Shown piece by piece: positions 46,346-56,889 of a DNA stretch of 64,000 nucleotides. The notes beneath the pieces were generated by a model. It ran no database searches and had not been told where the DNA came from. It saw only the letters and a program-made list of their open reading frames with translations. Each line of letters starts with the position of its first letter. The first letter of the stretch is position 1. The position numbers were made by a program, and so were the translations under genes. The DNA comes from Limnoperna fortunei (lineage: Eukaryota; Mollusca; Bivalvia; Mytilida; Modiolidae), in NCBI GenBank assembly GCA_944474755.1, contig OX104112.1, positions 18,316,273 to 18,380,272 on the forward strand, written 5' to 3'.

Positions 46346-47130
46346 TATGGGGACTTCCCATTTTTTTCCATTTCTGTATCCCTTTTGGATCATCTTAGAT
46401 TTATTTGCATGTTACGTATTCAATGGGCAGTCACGTGATTTAGTGCCCTCACACTTAAGATATTTTAAATATTGAAGTTATTTATTTCTTTGATGTAATG
46501 AGGGTTTATTTTACGTGCCACTTATATTGATTTCATGATAAAGTTTAATTTTAAAAGGATAAAATAAAGACCTTCAACGATAACGATGGTAAATTATTAA
46601 TGCACGTAGATAACTTAACCCTTTTGACAAGTATTCTGCGTATTTTATTTGTTCCGTTTAAAAAATTATCTTTAGAATTAAATGAATTATCGTTAACTAT
46701 GCATCAACAATCTTTAACTATTCTTAGGACCTGTAATAAGCAAATATGTTTTAAACAATTGATATAAATAAAGTGGTAGTGACAGAATGTTAATAAAACA
46801 CATTTTAGCCTCTATTACATACATCTGCCAGTCAAGAAATTGTTTGAGGGTTAATTTGAATTGCACAAAGATTGATGAAGTTATCGTATATAAAGAAGGG
46901 ATGGGCATGTAGATAAGAAGGGAAAAAAGTCCCAGAGAATTAATGCAAAAAAAACTTTTGAGTATAAAATTGTTGTTTTAAAATCACACAAAGGGTGATG
47001 ACATGTACAAGTGAGTCGGGCTAAATTTTACTGTCGTTATAATCCGAAGTTAGTTTTGTGATTTGTCGGATTAACGGCAGAATTCAGTCATATTGCTCAT
47101 AATGTAGCAAATAAAAAAATCTAACTTCGG
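46346..47130. other. Intergenic stretch
   Basis: No supported feature. Confidence 0.35.
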
Positions 47131-47745
47131 TCTATTTATACAAAATTTAAACACAGAAGTCGCCCAAAATCCCCATGGATAGTATTGCGCTTCAGGACAT
47201 TAAAATGTACATATACATCAAATTTCATTAAAATCGGACAACGTTGAAAATTTGACGCGTTTTTGGCGGCCATTTTGAAACTCCACAAACATTTTGAATG
47301 TGGAGTTCCACTGGGGACACTTAAATCTACATCCACTTCAAATTTTGTTGCAATCGGAGCACGTTAAATGTCACCGAAATCGCATAACGTTGACAATTAT
47401 ACACGTTTTTAGCGGCCATTTTGAAACGCGACGTCGGAGAAAAATTCAAAGGCAGAGTTTCACTCGAAATACTAACTTCTACCTCCATACCAAATTTCGT
47501 TGAAATTGGACTACTGGAAATTTTTTTCCATTTTAGGTTTTGTCGTCAAGTGGCGGCAATTTTCAAAATTCTGACTATTCACAGCACCCCTCAATATGTC
47601 GACCTACAACTTTGCCAAGTTTCATTCGATTCTATTAAGGCGTCTTTGAGAAATGTGTCGGACAAGTTCATGGTCTAGGAGAAGTGGAAACCGAAATAAA
47701 AATAATAAGAAAAATAATAAGAAAAAGAAATAGTGCAAAAACAAT
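47131..47745 (+). repeat. Dispersed-repeat mosaic, first block
   Basis: Repeated phrases CATTTTGAAAC, TTTTTGGCGGCCATTTT, AAATTTCATTAAAATCGGA and CCAAATTTCGTTGAAATTGG recur at 40-160 bp intervals, followed by GTGTCGGACAAGTTCATGG and an (AATAATAAGAAA) tract. Non-coding. Confidence 0.7.
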
Positions 47746-47775
47746 AAGTCGCCAAAACTTTGTTTTGGGCGACTT
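47746..47775. repeat. Hairpin 1 of a repeated hairpin family
   Basis: AAGTCGCCAAAAC pairs with GTTTTGGGCGACTT around a short loop. It is preceded by GTGCAAAAACAATA, the flank shared with the hairpins at 50,752 and 50,803. Confidence 0.85.
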
Positions 47776-49189
47776 GATAATAATTAAACATGATTATGAT
47801 CTTATGGATCATAACTGGCTCCCAAACGACCCGTGTGGACTCTCGAATTCAGATATTCATTCACAGCAACTTTATGGTCCAGAAAACCAAGTTTTGTGCA
47901 AATCGGAGCATTTTTCTGTTTTGTCGGCCATCTTGGATTCAAAATGGTCGCCATAGGAAGTCAACATGTGCCTCATATGGTGCGGTATCACATACTGTAC
48001 TTATATTCCAATTTGTATCGAAATCCGTTAACTTTTGGATTTTGAGGATTTATTATCATTTTCAAAATGGCCGCCATGATCAAATTCAAATTTTGATGAC
48101 TAACATCTGATCACAACATGGTAATCTACCTAAAAACCAACCTACGTGCGATTCCGATCATTCTGAATTTTTTGGCGGCCATCTTGGATTCAAAATGGCT
48201 GCCATAAAAAGTCAACATATGCGTCATAAGGTGTGGTATAACATACTTTACTAATATTCCAATTTTCGTTCGAAATCCGTTAACCTTTGCATTTTTAAGG
48301 ATTTTTTGCATTTTTAAAATGGCCGCCATTTCAAGATGGCCGCCAATTTAAAAATTTTAAACCTTATAGGCACCACTTCAAATCATGACTTATTTTTTTG
48401 TGTGAAGTTTCATGTCGATCCAATTTACGGCCTATAAGAAACGGAGCAAAAATAATATGCCTCCCAAAAGAAAGTAATAATAATTAAAGATGATTATGAT
48501 CTTATGGATCATAACTGGCTCCCAAACGACCCCCGTGGACACTAGAGTTCAGACATCCATTCACAGCAACTTTATCTACCAGGAAACCAAGAGCATTTTG
48601 AATTTTTGGCGCCATATTGGATTCAGAATGGCCGCCATAAAAAGTTAACTTTGCGTCATATGGTGCGGTATAACATACTTTACTCTTTATTCCAATTTTC
48701 ATATAAATCCTAAAACCTTTCGATTTTTAAGGATTTATTTTCATTTTTAAAACGACCTCCATTTGAAGATGGCCGTCGTGTTCAAATTCAAATTTTGATG
48801 ACTAGCATCTGATCGCAACATGGTAATCTATCTAAAAACCCAGTTTCATGAAATTCCGAGCATTTTGAATTTTTGGAAGTCATCTTGGATTCAAAATGGC
48901 CACCATAAAAAATCGACATGTGCGTCATATGGTGCGGTATATCATACCCTACTTATATTCTATTTTTCATCGAAATCCTTTAACCTTTGGATTTTTAAGG
49001 ATTTGTTTATTTTTCAAAAAGGCGGCCATTTCAAAATGGCCACCAATTTAAAAATTTTAAACCTGAAAGGCACCAGTTCACATCATGACCTATTTTTGTG
49101 TGAAGTTTCATGACGATCCAATTTACGGTCTCCGAGAAAACAGTCGGACAAAATTATGGCGGAAAGTGGAAGAAAAACAATAATAAATT
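47776..49189 (+). repeat. Two tandem ~700-bp units with GGCCGCCAT motifs
   Basis: GATTATGATCTTATGGATCA followed by TAACTGGCTCCCAAACGACC begins at about 47,790 and 48,490. ATTTTGATGACTA.CATCTGA recurs at about 48,092 and 48,797. Each unit carries the motifs CATCTTGGATTCAAAATGG and GTCATATGGTGCGGTAT internally more than once, so there is substructure. The small open frames here are incidental. Confidence 0.8.
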
Positions 49190-49190
49190 A

Positions 49191-50700
49191 AAATTTACGT
49201 TTCCCGAAACGTTGAAGTCGCCTCCCGTTCCGCACTTTTGACCGAGTAGAGGGAACTAAATGTCAAGAGCACAACTTCATAACATGAGCTTTCAGTTGGC
49301 CAAGTTTCATTTCGATCGGTTAAAAGATGAGCGAGAAAACGAGCAAACTTTAAAACGGCCGCCATTTTGAAACCGGAAGTCGGACAAAATTTTTTTTTGC
49401 AAAAATGCTCAGGATAGTTAGCTTTATCAGTATACCAATTTTCATTGAAATTGCTCTGGCCATAACTGAGATCTGACAACGGCCGCCATTTTGTAAAACT
49501 TTAAAACGGCCGCCATTTTGAAACCGGAAGTCGGACAAAAATTTTGAAAATAGTGGCACACTTAGGGTATCATAAGCTACCTGTATACCAAATTTCGTTT
49601 AAATCGGATGACGTTTAAGTTTTTACAGTTTTAGGGGGGTGGTGTTCGGATGGCGGCCATTTTGAAATGTCGGCCGCGTCAAATTTATTTTTGCAAAAAT
49701 GCTCGGGATAGGGAGCTGTATCAGTATACCAATTTTCATTGAAATTGCTTTGGCAATTACTTAGATCTGACAACGACCGTCATTTTTTTTCAACGGCGGC
49801 CATTTTGAAAATTTCAAAAGTGGATTGCACAACTTCAGGTCACCCTTATTATGTTCCCAAAGTTTCATTTCGATCGGTTAAAAGATGAGCGAGAAAACGA
49901 GCGGACAACATTGCGAGGGGAAAAAGGAAAACATAATAATAATAATTAAAATTTACGTTTCCCGAAACGTTGAAGTCTCCTCCCGTTCCGCACTTTTGAC
50001 CGAGTAGAGGGAACTAAAAGTCAAGAGCACAACTTCATAACATGAGCTTTCAGTTGGCCAAGTTTCATTTCGATCGGTTAAAAGATGAGCGAGAAAACGA
50101 GCAAACTTTAAAACGGCCGCCATTTTGAAACCGGAAGTCGGACAAAAAATTTTTTTTGCAAAAATGCTCAGGATAGTTAGCTGTATCAGTATACCAATTT
50201 TCATTGAAATTGCTCTGGCCATACCTGAGATCTGACAACGGCCGCCATTTTGTAAAACTTTAAAACGGCCGCCATTTTGAAACCGGAAGTCGGACAAAAC
50301 ATTTTTAAACAGTGGCACACTTAGGGTATCATAAGCTACCTGTATACCAAATTTCGTCTAAATCGGATGACGTTTAAATTTTTACATTTTTAGGGGGGTG
50401 GTGTTCGGATGGCGGCCATTTTGAAATGTCGGCCGCGTCAAATTTTTTTTTGCAAAAATGCTCGGGATAGTTAGCTGTACCAGTATACCAATTTTCATTG
50501 AAATTGCTTTGGCAATTACTGAGATCTGACAACGGCCATCATTTTTTTCAACGGCGGCCATTTTGAAAATGGCGGCCATTTTGAAAATTTCAAAAGTGGA
50601 TTGCACAACTTCAGGTCACCCTTAACATGTTCTTAAAGTTTCATTTCGATCGGTTAAAAGATGAGCGAGAAAACGAGCGGACAACATTGCGAGGGGAAAA
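49191..50700 (+). repeat. Two tandem ~757-bp units
   Basis: AAATTTACGTTTCCCGAAAC starts at 49,191 and about 49,948. The units are highly similar through GTTGAAGTC, CGGTTAAAAGATGAGCGAGA and ACGGCCGCCATTTTGAAACC. They end at AACGAGCGGACAACATTGCG (49,890 and 50,670). The near-identity of unit 1 and 2 points to a recent tandem duplication. Minus-strand frames of 94-121 codons are conserved only because the DNA is. Confidence 0.88.
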
Positions 50701-50751
50701 CATAAGAAATATGAAAATAATAATAATAATAAGAAACGGAGTAAAAACAAT

Positions 50752-50782
50752 AAGTCGTCCGACACTTCGTGGTCGGCGACTT
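50752..50782. repeat. Hairpin 2 of the repeated hairpin family
   Basis: AAGTCGTCCGAC pairs with GTCGG.CGACTT around ACTTCGTG, with a single bulge. The flank is GAAACGGAGTAAAAACAATA. Confidence 0.85.
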
Positions 50783-50802
50783 AAATATGGAGCAAAAACA
50801 AT

Positions 50803-50832
50803 ATGTCTCCCAAACTTTCGTTTGGGAGCCAT
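50803..50832. repeat. Hairpin 3 of the repeated hairpin family
   Basis: ATGTCTCCCAAAC pairs with GTTTGGGAGCCAT around TTTC. The flank is TGGAGCAAAAACAAT. A fourth, truncated left arm (AAGTCGCCAAAACTCCGTC) lies at 50,858-50,877. Confidence 0.85.
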
Positions 50833-50984
50833 AATAAGAAACGGTGCAAAGACAATAAGTCGCCAAAACTCCGTCTTTACTAAGAGTGACATGTCCCATT
50901 AGAATAGACTGTCCCTGCATCACTGCATAACTTGTTAAATAAAAAAGCAAAAAATTTAAATACAATAGAATACTTTATTTTTTA

Positions 50985-52180
50985 ATTGATATATACGAAA
51001 GCCCAGAAGGCTCATTCGAAATTCGAGAATCGAAATTCAAAATTCGATATTCGAGATTCGAAACTCGAAATTCGAAATTCAATATAGTTATAACCAATCA
51101 GATTGCGTGTGACATAATCGTCTACCAATCACATAGTTCTTATATATTCGAAATTCGAAATTCGAGATTCGTGACTCGAAATTCGAAATTCGAGATTCGA
51201 AATTCGAAATACGAGATTCGAAATTCGAAAATCGAGATATTTCGAAATTCAGTATAGTTTTAGCCAATCAGATTGCGTGTGACATAATCTCTACCAATCA
51301 GAATTCCTTGGTTATATTGAAACTACATAAAATTCGGTTGAGTAGTTTTAGGGGAGTTAATGCGAAAACCCTGATTATTGAGGATTACTGAAAATTCCTC
51401 AGTTCAAAGAGCCATAACTAACATATAAATTTATGAATCTTCAATTCCTGATAATATGCAATACATATATGGTGTACTAGTTACATACCAAGTTTCATAA
51501 AATTTTGCATAGTACTGAGTAGTTTCAAACGATTTGTGCTGACAAGATAATTAATGGGTATTTTCAGCACATTTCTAAGTTCAAAGGGCCAAAATAAGTT
51601 AGTGGCGGATCCAAAATTTCGAAAGGGGGGGGGGGGGGCACTGACTGGCCAAGGGGGGCCACTTTGGTCATGCTTCAATGATTTCCTATATAACAAACCA
51701 AATTTTTCCGTCAAAAGGGAGAGCCCCCTCTGAATCCACCCCACAAAAAATTCCGTTTTACATGTACATTTTTGTTTCTTGATTTGTAAAATCAAGATGT
51801 TATTATAAACTGAATTCATTTGATAAAATAACAAAATAAAGCCTATAAATTTGATTTTTTTAACAAAACCATGTTGAACAAGTCATTCGTTGACAAATAT
51901 GTCGACTGTTAAAACACCAAATAAACATAATAGCACGTGGCTACGTTTATATAAGAATCATTCTGATTGGTAGACGATTATGTTACACACAATTTGATTG
52001 GTTATTACCATATATTGAATTTCGAATTTCGAATCCCGAATCTCGAGTTTCGAATCTCGAATCTCGAGTTTCGAATCTCGAATCTCGAATTTTGAATTTT
52101 GAATCTCGAATTTCGAGTTTCGAATCTTGAATCTCGAATTTCGAATATCGAATGAGCCTTCTGGGCTTTCATACATATAT
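50985..52180. mobile_element. Foldback element with TTCGAA-array arms
   Basis: The left end (ATATATACGAAAGCCCAGAA, then GGCTCATTCGA) is the inverse of the right end (TCGAATGAGCCTTCTGGGCT then TTCATACATATAT). The arms (about 50,985-51,145 and 51,955-52,180) consist of AATTCGAAATTCGAG-type short repeats plus CCAATCAGATTG.GTGTGACATAAT and its inverse. A third array lies at 51,146-51,255. The interior (51.26-51.95 kb) holds a poly-G tract at about 51,627-51,639 and generic bivalve repeat text, with no transposase. Confidence 0.82.
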
Positions 52181-53172
52181 GTATTTTATATATTACCACA
52201 CATGTATAAATGTACAAATAACTTCAACTGTAATATTCGTATATACTAGGTGCACGATATTTGGGTTTGTTACAGTTTGACTGACATTTATGAGTTTATT
52301 GAGAGCAAGATAACAATTCTATGTCTTCAAGATCAACATCAAAACTTCTAGCACTGACAAACTACTTTTATCCGGCCAAAAGCGGTTGTTTTTTTCAGAA
52401 ATACCATCAGGATAACCTTGTCCTTTCAATAAAGGAGGAAAGTGTGATATTTCTCCACATCTATTTTAAATCCACTATTTGAGATTGAAATCACTGTTAG
52501 TAGATATCATGTAAGTTATTGATTTAAAAGAAATCGAACTGGTTCCAAATAAATTCTATCCTTTTAAGCAAAGAAGGAACAAATAAAAGAACAGAAAAGG
52601 TAAACAATGTTTTTAAAATGCACCAAACAAACAATCCAATAACACTTCTGAATTACACTATTTACGGATATCAAACATCAAACACTGGTAGGTCGAAAGA
52701 TATACACGTCGGATAAAATTATATGTACAGTTGCACCAACGGGCTTCGTACAATATTTGGTTGATACTGGATGGTTCGTTCGTAATAATTGAATTTAAAT
52801 TAAAAGACGTCGGATAACTAAAATTGTTCCCAATTGACAGTGAAAAAAGGTAATCACTGTCCGTCCTTTGTGTCTCCAAAGCGAAAGTTGTGTCATTTTT
52901 CTACAGACAAATTAAAGAAATATTAGATCACTGTATGAAAACATATAATGTGAAAAGATTATATAAAGTTACATTAACAATGTGTTGATAAAATATAGAT
53001 AGAATACGATGCACCCCGCACCATCTTTCGTGTATTTACCTTTATCACCTCGTCTCGAAGTAAACAATTTTTATCTTTCAGAAAATCTATAATGGGGAAG
53101 TGTGAAACCCGGAAGTTGACATATAATAAAAAGTAAATTTTGCGTCGCATTTCAATTGGTTATTTATAAATC
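52181..53172. other. Intergenic stretch
   Basis: No supported feature. The 73-codon minus frame at 52,658 has no recognisable domain. Confidence 0.35.
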
Positions 53173-53505
53173 ATGATATGAAAGGAAATTTTGGATAACC
53201 AAATCGTTCTTTAAACTTTATATAATAAATCAGTTGATACCACGTACATGTATTGGGATACTCAGTAATTACGGATGGTAAAAAGAGGGGGTGGGGGGTA
53301 AGCAGGTAAAATATATAATTTTAATTTGATTGCAACAAAAATGATATGAAAAGGGCATTTTGAATGACCGATTCGTTCTGTAGCCTTTATGTAATGGAAT
53401 TGATACATGTACAATGTATTGGGATAATTACGGATTGTAAAAAGGGGGGATGGGGGTAGCAGGTAAAATATATAGTTTTAATTAGATTGCAACAAAAAGT
53501 AGAAG
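53173..53505 (+). repeat. Tandem duplication of a ~167-bp segment
   Basis: ATGATATGAAA.G, TTTGAATGACC/TTGGATAACC, CGTTCT, GTATTGGGATA, AATTACGGAT.GTAAAAAG and AGCAGGTAAAATATATA occur in order twice, at 53,173 and 53,340 onwards. Confidence 0.75.
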
Positions 53506-53721
53506 ACCTCAACGCTGTCCACATCGAAAAGTATTAAAAATATAACTTTTTTTAGTTTACTGCAACAATCATGATATAAATATATTTTTAAATAATACTT
53601 GCTTATATTTATTTATTAAAAAATTGTGTAATATGTACGCACACAAAAATAAGTGAATTTACCTGTCGTTAGACAATGTTTATACTAGTATGCAGTATTA
53701 TAGTAGGAATAATCCTGTTTT

Positions 53722-53852
53722 TTCTCCAGTTTTCCTACCGCATAGCGGGGGTTTTATCCGGGTACTCCGTCATCCTCCCCCAATAAAAACAGGACGCCAT
53801 GATATAGCTGAAAAATTGCTGAAAGTGGCTGAAAACATCAAACAACCCCGAA
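53722..53852 (+). mobile_element. SINE 3' half, well preserved
   Basis: CCAGTTTTCCTACCGCATAG, GGGGGTTTTATCCGGGTACT, CCGTCATCCTCCCCCAATAA, GGACGCCATGATATAGCTGA and AAATTGCTGAAAGTGGC, ending in CATCAAACAA. It is the clearest copy of the 3' core in the window. Confidence 0.8.
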
Positions 53853-54109
53853 CCTCTTGTTTCTGCATTTGAAATTTTACTCTGTAACAAAGTGAAATCA
53901 TGAGGAATAAACTGTTATTCTCTTCGTTTGTGGCTTTGTTTCAGCAAATTAAAAAAAAAAACTTTTAAAAAGTATAAGATTATTAATTCGTTTTTTCAAA
54001 GCAACTTTAACAACAGCATTAAAACTTTTTTAATGTCATCTTACAGGTTATTAACGTTCTAATTTTTGATCATATGTTCAAATAATGTTTAATACTAACA
54101 AGTGTGGAC

Positions 54110-54500
54110 TGTGAGCTAACAAAGGGATACCACGCTTCGCTTCAATCCTATTATCTGCCCTGAATAATATCTGACATCAACGAAAATTCTTCATACACAT
54201 CTACATGCGATGTACTTCCTTCATGTAAATTTTCATCAAAATCTGTCACTCGGGTTAGAAGGAGTTGCTCTTACGATGTCTCACACTGAATACTATATTT
54301 AAAAAGTCCAATTATCTCCCCTGAATATCCGACAACGCCGAAAATTCTTCATGCACATCAAAATATGATGTACTTCGTTCATGTAAAGTTTCATCAAAAT
54401 CTGTCAAGCGGTTTAGGAGAAGCGCGCTTACAAGGGATGTGGACAGACGGACAGATAGACAGACAGACAGACGGACGGACATACAGACAGACATGGTGAT
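54110..54500 (+). repeat. Two diverged copies of a ~170-bp repeat ending in a (CAGA)n tract
   Basis: ATTATCTGCCCTGAATAATA and ATTATCTCCCCTGAATATCC start two copies sharing GAAAATTCTTCAT.CACATC, GATGTACTTC.TTCATGTAAA and TTTCATCAAAATCTGTCA. The second runs into GTGGACAGACGGACAGATAG and related CAGA repeats up to 54,495. Confidence 0.8.
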
Positions 54501-54539
54501 TCCTATTTAACCCCTAAAAAGTTTGCGGGGGTAAAATAA

Positions 54540-55561
54540 TTGTGGATGGGTGAGTGGATGGGTAGGTAGGTATGAAGATAGTCAGGCAAGAAGGTTGGTA
54601 GGTAGGTAGTCATGTAGGAAGACAGGTAGAAAGGTAGTATGTATGTATGTAGGTAGGTAGGTAGGTAGGTGGTAGGTAGGTTGGTAGGTAGGTAGGTAGG
54701 TAGGTAGGTAGGTAGGTAGGTAGGTAGGTAGGTAGGTAGGTAGGTAGGTAGGTAGGTAGGTAGGTAGGCAGGTAGGTAGGTAGGTAGGCAAGCAGGTAGG
54801 TAAGTAGGTAGGTAGGTAGGAAGACCGGTAGGTAGGAAGGTAGGTAGGTAGGTAGGCAGGCAGGTAGGTAGGTAGGTAGGTAGGTAGGTAGGTAGGTAGG
54901 TAGGTAGGTAGGTAGGTAGGTAGGTAGGTAGGTAGGTAGGTAGGTAGGTAGGTAGGTAGGTAGGTAGGTAGGTAGGTAGGTAGGTAGGTAGGTAGGTAGG
55001 TAGGTAGGTAGGTAGGTAGGAAGACAGGTAGGTAGGTAGGTAGGTAGGTAGGTAGGAAGACAGGTAGGTAGGTAGAGGCAGGTAGGTAGGTTGGCAGGTA
55101 GGTAGGTAGGTAGGTAGGTAGGAAGACAGGTAGGTAGGTAGGTAGGTAGGTAGGTAAGTAGAGGCAGGTAGGTAGGTAGGTAGGTAGGTAGATAGGCTGG
55201 TAGGTAGGAAGACGTGTAGGTAGGTAGGTAGGTAGGTAGGTAGGTAGAAAGGCAGGTATGTAGGTAGGTAGGCAGGTAGGTAGGGAGGGAGAGAGGGAGG
55301 GAGGGAGGTAGGTAAGTAGGTAGGTAGGTAGGTAGGTAGGTAGGTAGGTAGGTAGGTAGGTAGGTAGGTAGGTAGGTAGATAGGCTGGTATGTAGGAAGA
55401 CATGTAGGTAGGTAGGTAGGTAGGTAGGTAGGTAGATAGGCAGGTAGGTAGGTAGGTAGGTAGGTAAGTAGGTAGGTAGGTAGGTAGGTAGGTAGGTAGG
55501 TAGGTAGGTAGGTAGGTAGGTATGTAGGTAGGTAGGTAGGTAGGCAGGTAGGTAGGTAGGT

Positions 55562-55600
<39 letters not shown>

Positions 55601-56647
55601 TAGGTAGGTAGGTAGGAAGACAGGTAGGTAGGTAGGTTGGCAGGTAGGTAGGTAGGTAGGTAGGTAGGTAGGTAGGTAGGTAGGTAGGTAGGTAGGTAGG
55701 TAGGTAGGTAGGTAGGTAGGTAGGTAGGTAGGTAGGTAGGTAGGTAGGTAGGTAGGTAGGTAGGTAGGTAGGTAGGTAGGTAAGTAGGTAGGTAGGTAGG
55801 AAGACAGGTAGGTAGGTAGGTAGGTCGGCAGGTAGGTAGGTAGTAGGTAGGTAGGTAGGTAGGTAGGAAGACAGGTAGGTAGTTTGGTAGGTAGGAAGAC
55901 AGGTAGGTAGGTAAGTAGTTAGGTAGGTAGGTAGGTAGGTAAGTAGGTAGGTAGGTAGGTAGGTAGAGGTAGGTAGTTAGGTAGGCAGGCAGGTAGGTAG
56001 GTAGGTAGGTAGGTAGGTAGGTAGGTAGGTAGGTAGGTAGGTAGGTAGGTAGGTAGGTAGGTGGGTAGGTGGGTAGGTAGGTAGGTAGGTAGGTAGGTAG
56101 GTAGGTAGGTAGGTAGGCAGGTAGGCAGGTAGGTAGGTAGGTAGGTAGGTAGGTAGGTAGGTAGGTAGGTAGGTAGGTAGGTAGGTAGGTAGGTAGATAG
56201 GTAGGTAGGTAGGTAGGTAGGTAGGTAGGTAGGTAGGTAGGTAGGTAGGTAGGTAGGTAGGTAGGAAGACAGGTAGGTAGGTAGGTAGGTAGGTAGGTAG
56301 GTAGGTAGGTAGGTAGGTAGGTAGGTAGGTAGGTAGGTAGGTAGGTAGGTAGGTAGGTAGGTAGGTAGACATGTAGGTAGGTAGGTAGGTAGGTAGGTAG
56401 GTAGGTAGGTAGGTAGGTAGGTAGGTAGGTAGGTAGGTAGGCAGGTAGGTAGGAAGACAGGTAGGTAGGTAGGTAGGTAGGTAGGTAGGTAGGTAGGTAG
56501 GTAGGCAGGCAGGCAGGTAGGTAGGTAGGTAGGTAGGTAGGTAGGTAGGTAGGTAGGTAGGTAGGTAGGTAGGTAGGTAGGTAGGTAGGTAGGTAGGTAG
56601 GTAGGTAGGTAGGTAGGTAGGTAGGTAGGTAGGTAGGTAGGTAGGTA
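54540..56647. repeat. (TAGG)n / (CCTA)n microsatellite, about 2.1 kb
   Basis: Long pure GGTA tracts are interrupted by GGAAGACA, GGCA runs (notably 55,560-55,600), GGGAGGGA (55,280-55,307) and TTGG variants. The left 60 bp is degenerate. Because a 4-bp unit gives a 12-nt codon cycle, the minus strand reads LPTY repeats in every frame with no stop, giving frames of 690 and 273 codons. These are artefacts: composition is a pure repeat, interruptions fall at 4-bp phase and the plus strand is full of TAG. The motif is not the telomere repeat. Confidence 0.97.
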
Positions 56648-56744
56648 AGTATTATTTTATTTGGTTGAAACATTTGATACAATGAACATTTTCATATAAA
56701 TTATAATAATTAAATGTAATCCACATCCAGATACCAAGATTATG

Positions 56745-56800
56745 AAATTTACTACGCCAGACGCGCATTTGTGTAATCACGGCTCACTAGTGGCGATCGA
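56745..56800 (-). repeat. End block of the Mytilus-type dispersed element
   Basis: On the minus strand it reads GATCGCCACTAGTGAGCCGT, then a GCGCGTCTGGCGTAGTAAAT-like end, matching the end blocks at 31,606 and 31,966. Confidence 0.65.
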
Positions 56801-56886
56801 ATTTGTTTCAAAAAGTGGTACAGTATCGGTTTGCATATCGATTTCATGATACGCAAACCGATACTGTACCACTTTTTGAAACAAAT
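56800..56886. repeat. Long hairpin, ~37-bp arms
   Basis: Left arm AATTTGTTTCAAAAAGTGGT then ACAGTATCGGTTTGC is the exact inverse of GCAAACCGATACTGTACCAC then TTTTTGAAACAAATT. Arms extend inward with one mismatch (CATATC versus CGTATC). The loop is about 8-18 bp. It directly abuts the dispersed-element end block at 56,745-56,800. Confidence 0.92.
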
Positions 56887-56889
56887 TAG

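Noticed and set aside
49195..50318. 94-121 codon minus frames conserved between two loci
   Set aside because: They are conserved because the whole 757-bp DNA unit is duplicated; the text contains the repeated FRFQNGGRFK/FKMAAVLK pattern arising from GGCCGCCATTTTGAAA words.
54540..56647. Possible telomere repeat
   Set aside because: The unit is TAGG, not TTAGGG, and the sequence continues into ordinary DNA on both sides.
54582..56682. Open frames of 690, 273 and 131 codons made of LPTY repeats
   Set aside because: They are translations of a (TAGG)n microsatellite, open in all three minus frames simply because the 12-nt cycle lacks a stop. No other coding feature is present.
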